Assembly (NCBI RefSeq): GCF_029360705.1
Contig: NZ_JARKMX010000001.1
Span: 1 to 64,000, forward strand
Direction of reading: 5' to 3'
Length of the DNA: 64,000 bases
Source: Paraflavitalea pollutisoli
Lineage (GTDB): Bacteria > Bacteroidota > Bacteroidia > Chitinophagales > Chitinophagaceae
Part shown: in pieces, positions 15,837 through 24,681 of the stretch
Layout of the letters: every line of letters starts with the position of its first letter
How positions within the stretch are numbered: position 1 is the first letter of the stretch
Program-made: the position numbers and the translations under genes
The notes under the pieces: generated by a model
Seen by the model: the letters and a program-made list of their open reading frames with translations, nothing else
Told to the model about the DNA's origin: nothing
The model's database searches: none

Positions 15837-18797
15837 ATGGCTTTTACGATTGAAGCATTAGAAAAGGCATTGACAGAGAAACTAGTCGACAGCAGGCGAT
15901 ACATTCAACTGGCCGACCTCCGGACACAAAAGAATTATAGAACGGTTACTGATTTTCTGACGGGTAAAACACCTTCGCTGGGTACCATCGAAGGTGAATG
16001 GGCCCTTTATGACTACCAGGTGTTTGGTTTGCTGGTCGAGAACATTGTGCACCCGTCGGTTACAGACCAGTTGGTGATCGACCTCTGCATGGATGCTACC
16101 ATGGTGCAATATGTACAAGTTGGATTGATCAATCGGTTTGCTGCCCTCACAGCTATGGACCGCAGTCTGTCGGCAGTGAATGCGATGACACAATACTACC
16201 AGCAATTGGGATTTACTACCGACCGGGTATGGCAAGACCTCATGGCTTATTTTGAGGGTAAGGAAGAGCCTTTTGTGAAGGAACAATTGGAAGGCACGGA
16301 GTTGAAGCAATTCCTGTCGGAATACATGGTGCAACACAAGTTGAGCTATACATCGATCCGCCACCATTTTAAATACACCTGGAATTACCTCTATTTATTG
16401 CTGATGGAGGAAAACCAACAGGACCAAAAAGCGCAGGACCACCTGATTCAGATGGTAACGTATGACCATACCGTACTGCGTTTTCTCCATACCTACCGTG
16501 GCGGAAAGTATATACCGGCGATCGTTGCCCACCTGGAGCAACTAGGTATATACAGCGAATCGGATATACAGCAACGGTTTATGCTGGTCATGGCGCTTTA
16601 CCGTCTCGACAGGACGCAATTTGCTCCGTTGCTGTCGAGCCTGGCCAAACAGTATATCCTGTTTATGGTGAACCAAAAGCTCTTCAGGAGCTGGGAGACC
16701 ACTTACTGGATCAAAGAGCCGGGATTTGAAAAGGAACGTCTGGGGCTTAGCGGCTGCGCGGTGTATTACCTGTTGCAATATGACCGGACCGAAATCCTTT
16801 CGCAGATACAGGGATGGCTCGCAAAGAAAAGATACCTGCCTTTTTCTGCTATGGCAGCCTTGCACCAGGTGTTGGGTCCGGAGGCGCTGCCCTTGCTGCA
16901 AGCCGACTTGCAAAATGACACGCCGGTGGATGGACCTCCGCACTATGCCGGGATGCTGGACCTGATGAAGCATTCATTTGAACCTACCGACTACATTCCT
17001 TTCGTGTGGAAGGTGGTGAGTAGCAAATCGAAGACGATCAAAGGTTATATAATCAGTCTGCTCGTGGACAAAGACCCGGAGGTAGAATCGAAAGCCATCG
17101 CCCTGCTTGACAATAAACAGGCTGAAACCCGTTTGACAGCTGCGACGATCTTACAACGCACGGCCTCGCCGACAGCGATGGAGGCGGTAAAAAGGGCACT
17201 GCAAAAAGAAGCCAACGACAATGCCCGCGATATGCTGCTGCAGACCGTGGGTGCCGATCTGGAAGCCAACGCAGACGCAGCATTTGTGCAGGAGATGATC
17301 GCCGGGGCACAGTCGAGGGGCAAACTCGATACGCCGCAGGAACCGTGGCTCGAGGAATCAGGCATGCCTGCACTCCATTATAAAGATGGTAGTAGGTTGG
17401 GCGTGGAGGCGATTCGCTTTCTCGTGTACCGGATGAGCCGTGTGAAGACGATGCGTTCGGATATCGAGGCACGGATGCTGCTGGCACAGATAGACCGCGA
17501 GCGAGCTGGTGAGTGGGCCAGGCATTTGTTTCAGTTATTGCTGGACAATGGCGCCAAGGCCGAGCACAAATACCTGATTGCTTTATCCGCCTTATTGGGT
17601 GACGATGATACGGTCGACAAACTCCGCACGACTACCAATAACTGGCTGGATGAAAACCGGTCAAAGATGGCGGAGTATGGAGTCGGCGCATTGGCGCTGC
17701 AGGGCAGCAACAAAGCTTTGCGGTGGGTGGAATGGTACAGCCGGAAATACCGCAATAAGAAGGCGGTGATTGGAGCCACAGCCTTGCAGGCGCTGGAGGA
17801 TGCGGCTGAAGAACTCGGCATTACGACCCAGGAATTGGGTGATCGCGTGGTGCCTGACTTTGGTTTTGATGGATTGTTCCGGCACTTCAAGATAGGCGAA
17901 GATGAATACCGCGCTTTTGTCGATAGCAAGTTTAAGATCTGTTTCTTCGACGAAGACAATAAATCGTTGAAGGCCCTGCCTTCCGGCGCTTCCGCCACAC
18001 TGAAGGAAGAGTTTAAAGATCTGGCAAAGGAGATACGGGATGTGGTGAAATCGCAATCATTGCGATTGGAGCATTACCTGGTAGTACAACGATCCTGGGC
18101 GCCTGAGGCCTGGCAATCGTTCTTCCTGAACAACCCGGTGATGTTCATTTATGCGACCAGGCTGCTATGGGGTATTTACATCGATGGTGAGTTAAAGGAT
18201 TGTTTTGTGTGTCAGGAAGATACCACCCTGGTGAATATCGAAGACGAAGAGATCGATATTCCGGAAGGAGCTGTTATCCGGATCGTTCATCCGCTGCATC
18301 TTACGGCAGATCTATTACAGGCCTGGCAACGCAAGTTCTTCGATGGATCGATCGAGGCGATCTTCCCGCAATTGGACCGACCTGTTTACCGCCTCGAAGA
18401 GGCCGATCGGACCAAAAAGATCATAGCCGATTTCGATGGAAAGCTCACGGAGCCGGGTTCTATCCGCGGGACGCTAGAGCGTTATGGGTGGCGCAAAGGC
18501 CAGGCCGAGGATGGAGGCATGATCCCGGTGTTTTACTTTATGGATTACGACCGCAAGGTAGAAGCCGTGCTGGAGGTACAGGGAGTTTTTGCAACAGGCT
18601 TCGACACAGATATGGAACCGTCCTTACGACGTTTGTTGTTCATCCACGCTGGCAGCAGCAAGGGATGGTATTCGGGACCGAAGGACGAGCAGGATGAACG
18701 CCTCGTGGCCCTGGGTACAGTGGCCGACACCTTTTATTCGGAAGTAATGAGTGCCGTACAGGCGATTAAACTGAAAGCCACGGACAAATCTGGCTGA
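15837..18797 (+). CDS. DUF4132 family protein (YehI/MolR-like)
   Basis: 986 residues. About 1-620 is helical and HEAT-like (for example LVDKDPEVESKAIALLDN and RLTAATILQRTASPTAMEAV); about 700-900 matches DUF4132, with LRLEHYLVVQRSWAPEAWQS, FIYATRLLWGIY and IRIVHPLHL followed by a W-x-D-Q-L-x-R-P-V-Y segment. E. coli relatives carry the old name MolR, but a direct role in molybdate metabolism is not established. Last gene of the operon; a stem-loop follows at 18823. A function as a target-binding platform for the MoxR/VWA pair is inference. Confidence 0.85.
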   Translation: MAFTIEALEKALTEKLVDSRRYIQLADLRTQKNYRTVTDFLTGKTPSLGTIEGEWALYDYQVFGLLVENIVHPSVTDQLVIDLCMDATMVQYVQVGLINRFAALTAMDRSLSAVNAMTQYYQQLGFTTDRVWQDLMAYFEGKEEPFVKEQLEGTELKQFLSEYMVQHKLSYTSIRHHFKYTWNYLYLLLMEENQQDQKAQDHLIQMVTYDHTVLRFLHTYRGGKYIPAIVAHLEQLGIYSESDIQQRFMLVMALYRLDRTQFAPLLSSLAKQYILFMVNQKLFRSWETTYWIKEPGFEKERLGLSGCAVYYLLQYDRTEILSQIQGWLAKKRYLPFSAMAALHQVLGPEALPLLQADLQNDTPVDGPPHYAGMLDLMKHSFEPTDYIPFVWKVVSSKSKTIKGYIISLLVDKDPEVESKAIALLDNKQAETRLTAATILQRTASPTAMEAVKRALQKEANDNARDMLLQTVGADLEANADAAFVQEMIAGAQSRGKLDTPQEPWLEESGMPALHYKDGSRLGVEAIRFLVYRMSRVKTMRSDIEARMLLAQIDRERAGEWARHLFQLLLDNGAKAEHKYLIALSALLGDDDTVDKLRTTTNNWLDENRSKMAEYGVGALALQGSNKALRWVEWYSRKYRNKKAVIGATALQALEDAAEELGITTQELGDRVVPDFGFDGLFRHFKIGEDEYRAFVDSKFKICFFDEDNKSLKALPSGASATLKEEFKDLAKEIRDVVKSQSLRLEHYLVVQRSWAPEAWQSFFLNNPVMFIYATRLLWGIYIDGELKDCFVCQEDTTLVNIEDEEIDIPEGAVIRIVHPLHLTADLLQAWQRKFFDGSIEAIFPQLDRPVYRLEEADRTKKIIADFDGKLTEPGSIRGTLERYGWRKGQAEDGGMIPVFYFMDYDRKVEAVLEVQGVFATGFDTDMEPSLRRLLFIHAGSSKGWYSGPKDEQDERLVALGTVADTFYSEVMSAVQAIKLKATDKSG

Positions 18798-18822
18798 TCA
18801 CTATCAGTTACTGTATAATGAG

Positions 18823-18861
18823 AATACCTGTCTCGCTTCTTTATTCGCGATGACAGGTATT
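18823..18861 (+). terminator. Stem-loop after the MoxR/VWA operon
   Basis: AATACCTGTC (18823-18832) pairs with GACAGGTATT (18852-18861); TCGC/GCGA extends the stem past a one-base bulge. The 3' side ends in TTTC only, so termination may be partial. Confidence 0.6.
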
Positions 18862-18902
18862 TCATTTATGGGTTAGCGCTATGGGTTTTTCTTGTATGTA
18901 CC

Positions 18903-19499
18903 TTATCTGCCGGCAATGATGGCTTTTTCGGGCACTTTGCTGATGGCCGACTTGTGCAGGATGAGTCTTTCCCCTGCGGTATCGAAGGATACTTCTATCC
19001 AACCGTTGTAGCGTTTGCCTTCGCGTGTAACCTGTATGGCGAGGTATTTATGGCTGACATTCTTCCACGCACCTTCCCAGTAGGGCATACCAGTTTCTGG
19101 CGTGTTCTTATACACCATTTCAACCTGGGCACTATGATACCACTCCATACCGGGGTAGTTTTTAACCGGGATGGCGTCCCCTTGCTGGAAAATGGGGGAG
19201 TTGTTGCTTTCGCCTACGAGCAGCTGGCTGTGGAGGTAAGATCCGGCAAAGAACAGGACTTCATCTTCTTTTTCAATGGGATCACCGATGTACCAGGTGG
19301 AGAAGCCGATATCGGGGTGCTGGTCCTGGTTGAGGTCGATGAGTTGGGATTGCTGGAATTTGAGTTCACGGTTTTGCAGGTCCGTATAGATCATTTCCGG
19401 GTCTTTGCTATCCGGGAACTTGGGAGGGATGGGCGCTCCATCTTTCTTGCACGAGGCTGCCAGGCCGGCAACCAGGGCCAACACGATCACTTGTTTCAT
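18903..19499 (-). CDS. Hypothetical lipoprotein
   Basis: 198 residues with a lipoprotein signal: MKQVIVLALVAGLAAS then Cys17. After it come a Pro/Lys linker and a beta-rich domain (LIDLNQDQHPDIGFSTWYI; LAIQVTREGKRYNGWIEVS). The LNQDQHPDIGFS stretch resembles the calcium-like FG-GAP turns seen in Bacteroidota surface lipoproteins; that is weak. No family name. Convergent with the DUF4132 gene, monocistronic. Likely anchored in the outer membrane or periplasm. Confidence 0.65.
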   Translation of the reverse strand: MKQVIVLALVAGLAASCKKDGAPIPPKFPDSKDPEMIYTDLQNRELKFQQSQLIDLNQDQHPDIGFSTWYIGDPIEKEDEVLFFAGSYLHSQLLVGESNNSPIFQQGDAIPVKNYPGMEWYHSAQVEMVYKNTPETGMPYWEGAWKNVSHKYLAIQVTREGKRYNGWIEVSFDTAGERLILHKSAISKVPEKAIIAGR

Positions 19500-19699
19500 G
19501 GCTATATTTTATGCAATTAACAACGGAAAGGAAGGCCTTCGTTGCACGGGGGTGATGGTTTGGCAAAATAACAACATGAGTTGCGGCGATGGGCGTACGA
19601 GGGTGTGGTGTAAGGGGGCGAGTGAGGCAAGATCCACGCTGGATGGGGGCTATGAAGAATAAATCAGAGGGTAATACCCGATAGGGGTCAGTTAACGCA

Positions 19700-19752
19700 A
19701 CGGGGGCGGCAGACGGCTGTCAAATGAATGACGTTCCGTGTGCCGCCCCCGT
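19700..19752. terminator. GC-rich hairpin downstream of the 19769-20140 gene
   Basis: CGGGGGCGGCA (19701-19711) pairs with TGCCGCCCCCG (19741-19751), and ACGG/CCGT extends the stem past one mismatch. It has no strong T-run on either side, so it may be a terminator of low strength or an mRNA 3' stabiliser. Confidence 0.55.
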
Positions 19753-19768
19753 AAAAAGTTGACGTAGC

Positions 19769-20140
19769 TTATTCTTCTACCGGCTCGTTTGTTTCAGGCT
19801 CTGCGCTGGGCAGGGGAACCGGGTTCTTGGTCTTGTTGACGATCTGCAACACAAACTTCGAAGTGAGGGTCAAATCGTAGTCGTTGTGTTTGAAGAGGAA
19901 CTTGGTATCATTGTTTTCCGAAAGTACGGTTACCAGGTCGCGGGCGATCTGGGTAGTACCAATGGTATTGGTAGGCTTACCGTTTTCGAAACCAATTGCG
20001 AATTTGGTGGTTGCTTTGCGGGCAAGTCCGAGTTTTTCAAAGTCAATGCGATTCAAAGGTAATTCCTGATCAGCCTGGAGAGACTTCTTCATCAGGATCT
20101 TGACGATTGGCAGGTACTTAGCCCAAACTGTTGTGTACAT
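19769..20140 (-). CDS. Hypothetical protein
   Basis: 123 residues, soluble, ending in an acidic, Pro-rich tail (LPSAEPETNEPVEE). An N-terminal helical stretch (WAKYLPIVKILMKKSLQADQ) precedes a beta-rich part (LTLTSKFVLQIVNKTKN). I do not recognise a family. No signal peptide. Alone on the minus strand with a 400-bp upstream region that also serves the small gene at 20534. Confidence 0.6.
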   Translation of the reverse strand: MYTTVWAKYLPIVKILMKKSLQADQELPLNRIDFEKLGLARKATTKFAIGFENGKPTNTIGTTQIARDLVTVLSENNDTKFLFKHNDYDLTLTSKFVLQIVNKTKNPVPLPSAEPETNEPVEE

Positions 20141-20533
20141 CTATTACTTAATTTTACTTGTTTGTATGCTATCGGCAGGCAGGCGTTTTGGTACGGCTGT
20201 GTCGGGCGAATTTTCAAAGATAAAGTGCAGCTACTACAAAGGTGCGTATAAATACGGTGAAAAACGAATAGTACAGGAGAAATAAATATTCGTAAGTGCG
20301 CACAATACAAGGTTTTACCGTTTACAGGGGTATAATCTTTTCGCCGGATAGGCAGATTTTGCCTGTAAACGGGTATAAAATTGCGGTCATTGGGGTTATT
20401 AGGCGTAATCTATTATCGATTGATTTTTAGTGCCCCAGGGGTAGAAATATCGTTTCCAGCCATTGCAATGGGCGGAATTTTGTGGTAAATTGTAGCTACT
20501 GACTTTTCCTCACGGTGACGAAGCTATTTAAAT
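20141..20533. other. Intergenic region with a regulatory-looking hairpin
   Basis: About 390 bp without a gene. The noteworthy element is the 11-bp inverted repeat at 20318-20372 with an overlapping alternative stem, listed separately. AT-rich stretches around 20280-20340 and 20390-20450 may hold promoters, but no full TTTG/TAnnTTTG match was found. Confidence 0.5.
20318..20372 (+). promoter_or_regulatory. Inverted repeat with competing inner stem
   Basis: CCGTTTACAGG (20318-20328) pairs perfectly with CCTGTAAACGG (20362-20372). GGCA (20351-20354) can instead pair with TGCC (20360-20363), which would break the long stem. Two mutually exclusive structures upstream of the small membrane gene at 20534 resemble an attenuator, but could also be an operator pair. 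Confidence 0.35.
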
Positions 20534-20671
20534 ATGCCCCGTATGATCAAAAATCCTATTATCAGAGTTATCGTACTGGTTATAGCTGCTGCGGCAGCCT
20601 TGTACCTGCTGTACCATTGTGCCGGTGGGTTCAAGATGGGCATGGATGACGCGAAGAAGTTTAGTCGATAG
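20534..20671 (+). CDS. Small single-pass membrane protein (45 aa)
   Basis: Reads MPRMIKNPIIRVIVLVIA and continues through a hydrophobic helix (about residues 10-28) to LYHCAGGFKMGMDDAKKFSR and a TAG stop. A second possible start is at 20543. Basic residues before the helix and a polar tail after it suggest an inner-membrane protein with N-in orientation. Too short for most gene callers; codon pattern and the clean membrane segment argue it is real. Upstream of another membrane-protein gene at 20759 in the same direction. Confidence 0.5.
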   Translation: MPRMIKNPIIRVIVLVIAAAAALYLLYHCAGGFKMGMDDAKKFSR

Positions 20672-20758
20672 GTGATAACAACAGAAAATAACGCCCCCGT
20701 TACTTCCATTTTATTATTTTAGTTGTGCATGAAGTCTAACCGCTTCACAAACACGATC

Positions 20759-21277
20759 ATGAAAAAGCTCATCGCCCTGCTATTATTGATGTCACCAGCC
20801 TTGCTGCTATTGGCTCAAGTCGACACATCTGGCGCACATCCAGGGACTGTAGCCGCTCAGCCTATTGAGGACGATACCTGGCTGATTTATATGGGTATGG
20901 TCCTGATTCTTGGATTTGCTACCGCCTTAATCCTTGGCTTGCTGGCCACGGGAGCCGTAGCCGCCATCCTCGCTGGTCTTACCTTTGCCGGTATTCTATC
21001 CGTATCCGTTATCACCGGCTTATACAGGAAGTCTGTTTATGCAGGCTTCAAAGCGTTCGTATACCTCTGTTTTTGCGTAGTTGGCGCAGCTGGCGTATCG
21101 CTGATGGCCATTATGACCCACAGCTATGGGAACACCGGCTATCCGTTGAAGAAACTGCTAACCTGGGGAATCCCCGCCGGCATATTGGGCGGACTTTCCT
21201 GCGGCTGGGTGGTGTTGCTCATCCTTAAAAGGCTCTACGAATACTTAAGTATGAAACTCAACAGGAGTCAAGCATAA
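20759..21277 (+). CDS. Polytopic membrane protein with signal peptide
   Basis: About 172 residues from MKKLIALLLLMSPALLLLAQ; the ATG 30 bp upstream would add a polar extension before the signal. After the signal come four hydrophobic segments (about 45-70, 73-95, 105-130, 140-162) with Gly/Ala-rich faces. No family recognised. It follows the 45-residue membrane protein by 87 bp and may be co-transcribed with it. A hairpin terminator for the opposite strand follows at 21311. Confidence 0.65.
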   Translation: MKKLIALLLLMSPALLLLAQVDTSGAHPGTVAAQPIEDDTWLIYMGMVLILGFATALILGLLATGAVAAILAGLTFAGILSVSVITGLYRKSVYAGFKAFVYLCFCVVGAAGVSLMAIMTHSYGNTGYPLKKLLTWGIPAGILGGLSCGWVVLLILKRLYEYLSMKLNRSQA

Positions 21278-21301
21278 ATCCTTTTTACCTTCATCCACAA
21301 C

Positions 21302-21357
21302 AATAAAAAACCGGCTGCTCCTGGTCGGCCATTACTGGGGCGACAGGAAACAGCCGG
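21302..21357 (-). terminator. Terminator after the nucleotidyltransferase operon
   Basis: CCGGCTG (21311-21317) pairs with CAGCCGG (21351-21357); CCTG/CAGG and TCG/CGA extend the stem inside. On the minus strand a run of six Ts follows (complement of 21305-21310). Confidence 0.7.
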
Positions 21358-21376
21358 CGAAGGAAAGGCGACCTAT

Positions 21377-22435
21377 TTACTGATATAATATTGTGCGGAT
21401 GTTGACCAAGGCTGCTTCGACCAGCAGACTGTCTGGCTGTTCGGGTAGTTGGCTGATCAAAGCAGCTGCCTCTATACGCTCCATCAGGCTGTCGGCCATC
21501 GAAAGCAGGTCTTCATATTGATATTGACCGCTCTTGATGCTCAGCAACTCTGCCCTGTTTGACCGCCGAACCGTCAACTTGCCGCTTGCCAGGATGTCTT
21601 CCGCCACCTGCAACAGGCGTATTGTGTGCATCATATTCTTGGCATCGTATCCTTTACCATGTTCTACATTGCCGAGGTAGCGGTCTTCATTGCGCCTATC
21701 TACCCAGTCCCAATACTCGCGGTATTCGCGACAGTAGGCAGAATACCCTTCCTGGTTAAAGAACAGGTGGGCTATCGGGTTTTCGCCTTTGGGTATGGAC
21801 GTCAACGATACCTCATTGGCGACATCGCTGCTGGCGATGCCGCGGTAGCCCTTAGCGCCATCCACATCATAGAACAGGGCATACAGTCCCTTTGCATGAG
21901 GCAAGCTAGTTAACCCACAGCGTTCCTGCTGTAGTCCGTTTGCATGCAGCCACTCCTGCACCTGGACCGATGCTATGCCACTGACCATGAAACAAAAATC
22001 CAATATGGACTTCCGTTCCTTCTCCACCGGGTTCACAAACTTCTTCTTGTAACCTCTCGCCTTGCGTACCTGAGTTAGTGCATATCCAGCAAAGGTATCT
22101 TTGCACAGCTTCGACAGGAAAAGGCCTATGGGCAGCTCTTCCATCAATGGATGTCGGTACAAAATACTGTCTGGAGGCGTAGCCACCAGTTCGAGCATAT
22201 TGGGATTGTTGCGCAGCAACAATTCAACGAATCGTCCTAGCTCAAAATAAACGATGTCATTACTCGCATTACTTACCTGCGGTATGTACTCCAACCCGTA
22301 ATACTGATCGCGCGGCAGGTAGAAAACACCTTTGATATCCGTGTCCGATCTTTCTGTATCGAGACCATAAGCTTTGCTACCACTGATACATTCCAGCAGC
22401 AGCAAGCCTTTGTCTTTTATTGCTTCAATTGTCAT
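21377..22435 (-). CDS. RlaP-type Pol-beta nucleotidyltransferase, copy 1
   Basis: 352 residues. The nucleotidyltransferase core opens with GSKAYGL at 19-25 and SDTDIKG with Asp31 and Asp33, the metal-binding pair; a third acidic residue would lie later on a strand near FELGRFVELLL. Matches the predicted nucleotidyltransferase family PF10127 (RlaP, RNA-ligase-associated Pol beta; B. subtilis YcgL). Such enzymes are proposed to add or process nucleotides at RNA or DNA ends. No RNA ligase gene is next to it. The start overlaps the end of copy 2 by 11 nt, so the two are coupled. Confidence 0.85.
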   Translation of the reverse strand: MTIEAIKDKGLLLLECISGSKAYGLDTERSDTDIKGVFYLPRDQYYGLEYIPQVSNASNDIVYFELGRFVELLLRNNPNMLELVATPPDSILYRHPLMEELPIGLFLSKLCKDTFAGYALTQVRKARGYKKKFVNPVEKERKSILDFCFMVSGIASVQVQEWLHANGLQQERCGLTSLPHAKGLYALFYDVDGAKGYRGIASSDVANEVSLTSIPKGENPIAHLFFNQEGYSAYCREYREYWDWVDRRNEDRYLGNVEHGKGYDAKNMMHTIRLLQVAEDILASGKLTVRRSNRAELLSIKSGQYQYEDLLSMADSLMERIEAAALISQLPEQPDSLLVEAALVNIRTILYQ

Positions 22436-23282
22436 GTTGTTTCAGCATTTGCCTAAAAAAATCATCCAGCCTACCAGGATCAAAAAAATCCCTGGATAGT
22501 TGTTTGGAGGCCTCATCGATCGATTTCATCTCAGCATCTATGAATGCCTTCAAGAGCGCGCTAACATTGATGAGGAAAGCCTCCGGCCGATCTGCTTTCA
22601 GCGCAATCAGGTCCGACAGTTCCTCCCGCAGGCCCCGGGGCAACAACTCCATCAGTGGCCCGATAGTCATCGGTGCTATGGAGTTTCTTTCCAGGCACCA
22701 TTTAGCTGCCAGCAGAGGACGCAATACATAAAACAGTTTTTTTATGCCTATTCTGCCATCCGCGCCGAACGATGCCCTTGCTCCTGAAGCAATGCCAAGA
22801 TAATGATGTATGTTGGACCGGCGGCTGTAATAATGTTGGCTCAGGCTCCACAGTGCTTCCGGGAATTCGGCCTTCTGCCTGTAAATTATCGGCGACTGTA
22901 TCCATTCGAAAGGTGTGGTGTTGGACTTCAGCATCAGCCTCAGCAACTTGCGCAGATCCCACCCATGGATATCCAATTCATCGTTGATCGGGAAGCTCAT
23001 GTCGTCCGTCTTTCCGGCTACCGACAAATAGTCGTTACCTGATCTTAGATATATGAACCTTACATCGTAGTCACTATCCGGCGAAGGAAATTGCCATCCC
23101 CGGCTGCCAGACTCACAGGCAAACAGTATGTTTATGCTTTGCTCATGGGCTATGGCATCTATTCGTTCTAGTATGTTTGATCTCATGGCTTCATGATTTG
23201 GAAAGGCCTCCTGTATGGAGGTCCCGTGTGCCGGGATGTAAATGGCTTTCTGTCGCAGGCTGACGGTAAGAAGCTGGTTCAT
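22425..23282 (-). CDS. RlaP-type Pol-beta nucleotidyltransferase, copy 2
   Basis: 285 residues from MNQLLTVSLR; a longer frame upstream crosses the regulatory region and is unlikely. Core motif GSRGWQFPSPDSDYDVRF gives Gly59-Ser60 and Asp71/Asp73, and the following IHGWDLRKLLRLMLKSN is typical of the family. Diverged from copy 1, so an old duplication or a heterodimeric pair. First gene of the two-gene operon; read away from the WYL regulator with a perfect palindrome between them. Likely a cytoplasmic nucleic-acid end-modifying enzyme; substrate unknown. Confidence 0.87.
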   Translation of the reverse strand: MNQLLTVSLRQKAIYIPAHGTSIQEAFPNHEAMRSNILERIDAIAHEQSINILFACESGSRGWQFPSPDSDYDVRFIYLRSGNDYLSVAGKTDDMSFPINDELDIHGWDLRKLLRLMLKSNTTPFEWIQSPIIYRQKAEFPEALWSLSQHYYSRRSNIHHYLGIASGARASFGADGRIGIKKLFYVLRPLLAAKWCLERNSIAPMTIGPLMELLPRGLREELSDLIALKADRPEAFLINVSALLKAFIDAEMKSIDEASKQLSRDFFDPGRLDDFFRQMLKQHDN

Positions 23283-23287
23283 TGTTG

Positions 23288-23305
23288 TTGTTTTTAAAAA
23301 AACAA
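23288..23305. promoter_or_regulatory. A/T palindrome at the nucleotidyltransferase start
   Basis: TTGTTTTT (23288-23295) and AAAAACAA (23298-23305) form an inverted repeat with a 2-nt spacer, six bases upstream of the start codon at 23282. Could be a regulator site or only a poly-T/poly-A effect. Confidence 0.3.
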
Positions 23306-23396
23306 GCGGTAATTGGAAGAAGTGGTAGTCATTGGAGATGATAGTTTTGAAGTAACTCCTTCTTGACCTGCTTGCTTCACAAATATGGCCACCCAC

Positions 23397-23417
23397 CTAC
23401 GCAAAGGAATTGCGTAG
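23397..23417. promoter_or_regulatory. Palindrome, putative WYL-regulator operator
   Basis: CTACGCAA (23397-23404), spacer AGGAA, TTGCGTAG (23410-23417): perfect 8-bp arms. It lies in the divergent control region between the two nucleotidyltransferase genes and the WYL gene, in the right place to regulate both. Confidence 0.55.
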
Positions 23418-23569
23418 CGAAAACATTTTTTTAAATAAAGTCAGACCGATTGGTTTTTAATACTTTAAAGATGAAATACATTAAAAATACCTACCCCTTG
23501 CTACAATCTACGCAGCTCTATTGCGCAGATGCCGGAGAACTTTATCTTTATCAACCCAAACCACAGACC

Positions 23570-24580
23570 ATGGCTATCAATAAACTCGCGCTAATCCGTT
23601 ATAAGACCATCGACGAATGCCTGCGTAACCGTTATCGCAAATGGACGCTGGATGCATTGATCGAGAAGGTCTCGTCGGTTCTATATGAAATGGAAGGCAT
23701 TACTTCAGGAGTCAGCAAACGAACCGTTCAAATGGATATCCAGGTGATGCGAAGCGATAAACTGGGATACAATGCACCCATCATAGTTGTAGATAAATGT
23801 TACTATGCCTACTCCGATAGTGAATACAGTATTTTCAGAGCACCCTTGAACCCCTCTGATGTGGAGAAGATGAAAGAGGTGGTCTTTGTACTGAAGCAGT
23901 TTAACGGATTCCGCTATTTCGAGGAAATGAGCGATATGATCGCCCGGCTGGAAAACAACCTATATAAAAATATTCCGCAGGGAAGAAACTATATTCAACT
24001 GGAAAATAACCGACAGCTCAAGGGGCTAGAGCACATAACTCCGCTGTACCAGGCTATCCTCCACAAACGGCCGCTGCTGATCGAATACAAATCGTTCAAG
24101 GCGACTGCCGCGCAGGAGCAGGTATATTATCCTTATCTGCTAAAGGAGTACCGCAACCGCTGGTTCGTAATCACCCGTGCAAAAAAAGGAAAGCTCTTAT
24201 TGACCATGGCGCTTGACCGCATCGTAAGCTTCCAGGAATTACCCAAAGAACCGTTTGTAGATTATGACGGGATTGACCTGGACATTTACTACGACGAAGT
24301 GTTGGGTGTTACGCGCACAGAAAAGGACAAACCGCAGAAAGTCTTGTTGTGGATCGACCAATACCATACGCCTTATGTACAGACGAAGCCATTGCATCAT
24401 TCGCAACATATATTAAAAAATGATGAAAATGGGATGCTGGTGAGCATCGACGTAATTGTCAATTTTGAACTGGAACGCGAAATTCTTGGGTTTGGCGAGC
24501 ATATGCGGGTGGTGGCTCCCCGTGCGCTTCAAACGAATATTCAAAAAAGGCTGGAAAAAGCCCGGGAAGCCTACCAATAA
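23570..24580 (+). CDS. WYL domain transcriptional regulator
   Basis: 336 residues from MAINKLALIRYKTIDECLRN, the usual start of this family; a longer frame from 23450 adds unrelated residues. N-terminal winged HTH about 10-75 (KWTLDALIEKVSSVLYE, SKRTVQMDIQVMRS); WYL domain about 150-240 with HKRPLLIEYKSFK and PYLLKEYRNRWFVI; a WCX-type C-terminal domain follows. WYL regulators sense nucleic-acid fragments or nucleotides and control DNA-damage and defence genes. Divergent from the two RlaP-type genes, which it probably regulates through the 23397 palindrome. Confidence 0.9.
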   Translation: MAINKLALIRYKTIDECLRNRYRKWTLDALIEKVSSVLYEMEGITSGVSKRTVQMDIQVMRSDKLGYNAPIIVVDKCYYAYSDSEYSIFRAPLNPSDVEKMKEVVFVLKQFNGFRYFEEMSDMIARLENNLYKNIPQGRNYIQLENNRQLKGLEHITPLYQAILHKRPLLIEYKSFKATAAQEQVYYPYLLKEYRNRWFVITRAKKGKLLLTMALDRIVSFQELPKEPFVDYDGIDLDIYYDEVLGVTRTEKDKPQKVLLWIDQYHTPYVQTKPLHHSQHILKNDENGMLVSIDVIVNFELEREILGFGEHMRVVAPRALQTNIQKRLEKAREAYQ

Positions 24581-24651
24581 GCACACTGTTTTTACGGTTT
24601 CCCCTTATCTTTGGCCCTTAAGCCAATGCTATAGGAAAGCGGCGATATATG

Positions 24652-24681
24652 GGGCGGCGTTCAGGTAACGCTGCCCTTTTT
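24652..24681 (+). terminator. Terminator after the WYL gene
   Basis: GGGCGGCGTT (24652-24661) pairs with AACGCTGCCC (24667-24676), one G-T wobble, 5-nt loop, followed by five Ts. Confidence 0.8.

Noticed and set aside
21377-24580. RNA-repair operon with ligase
   Set aside because: No RNA ligase, RtcB or PNKP gene is in the window, so a complete RNA-repair system is not claimed.
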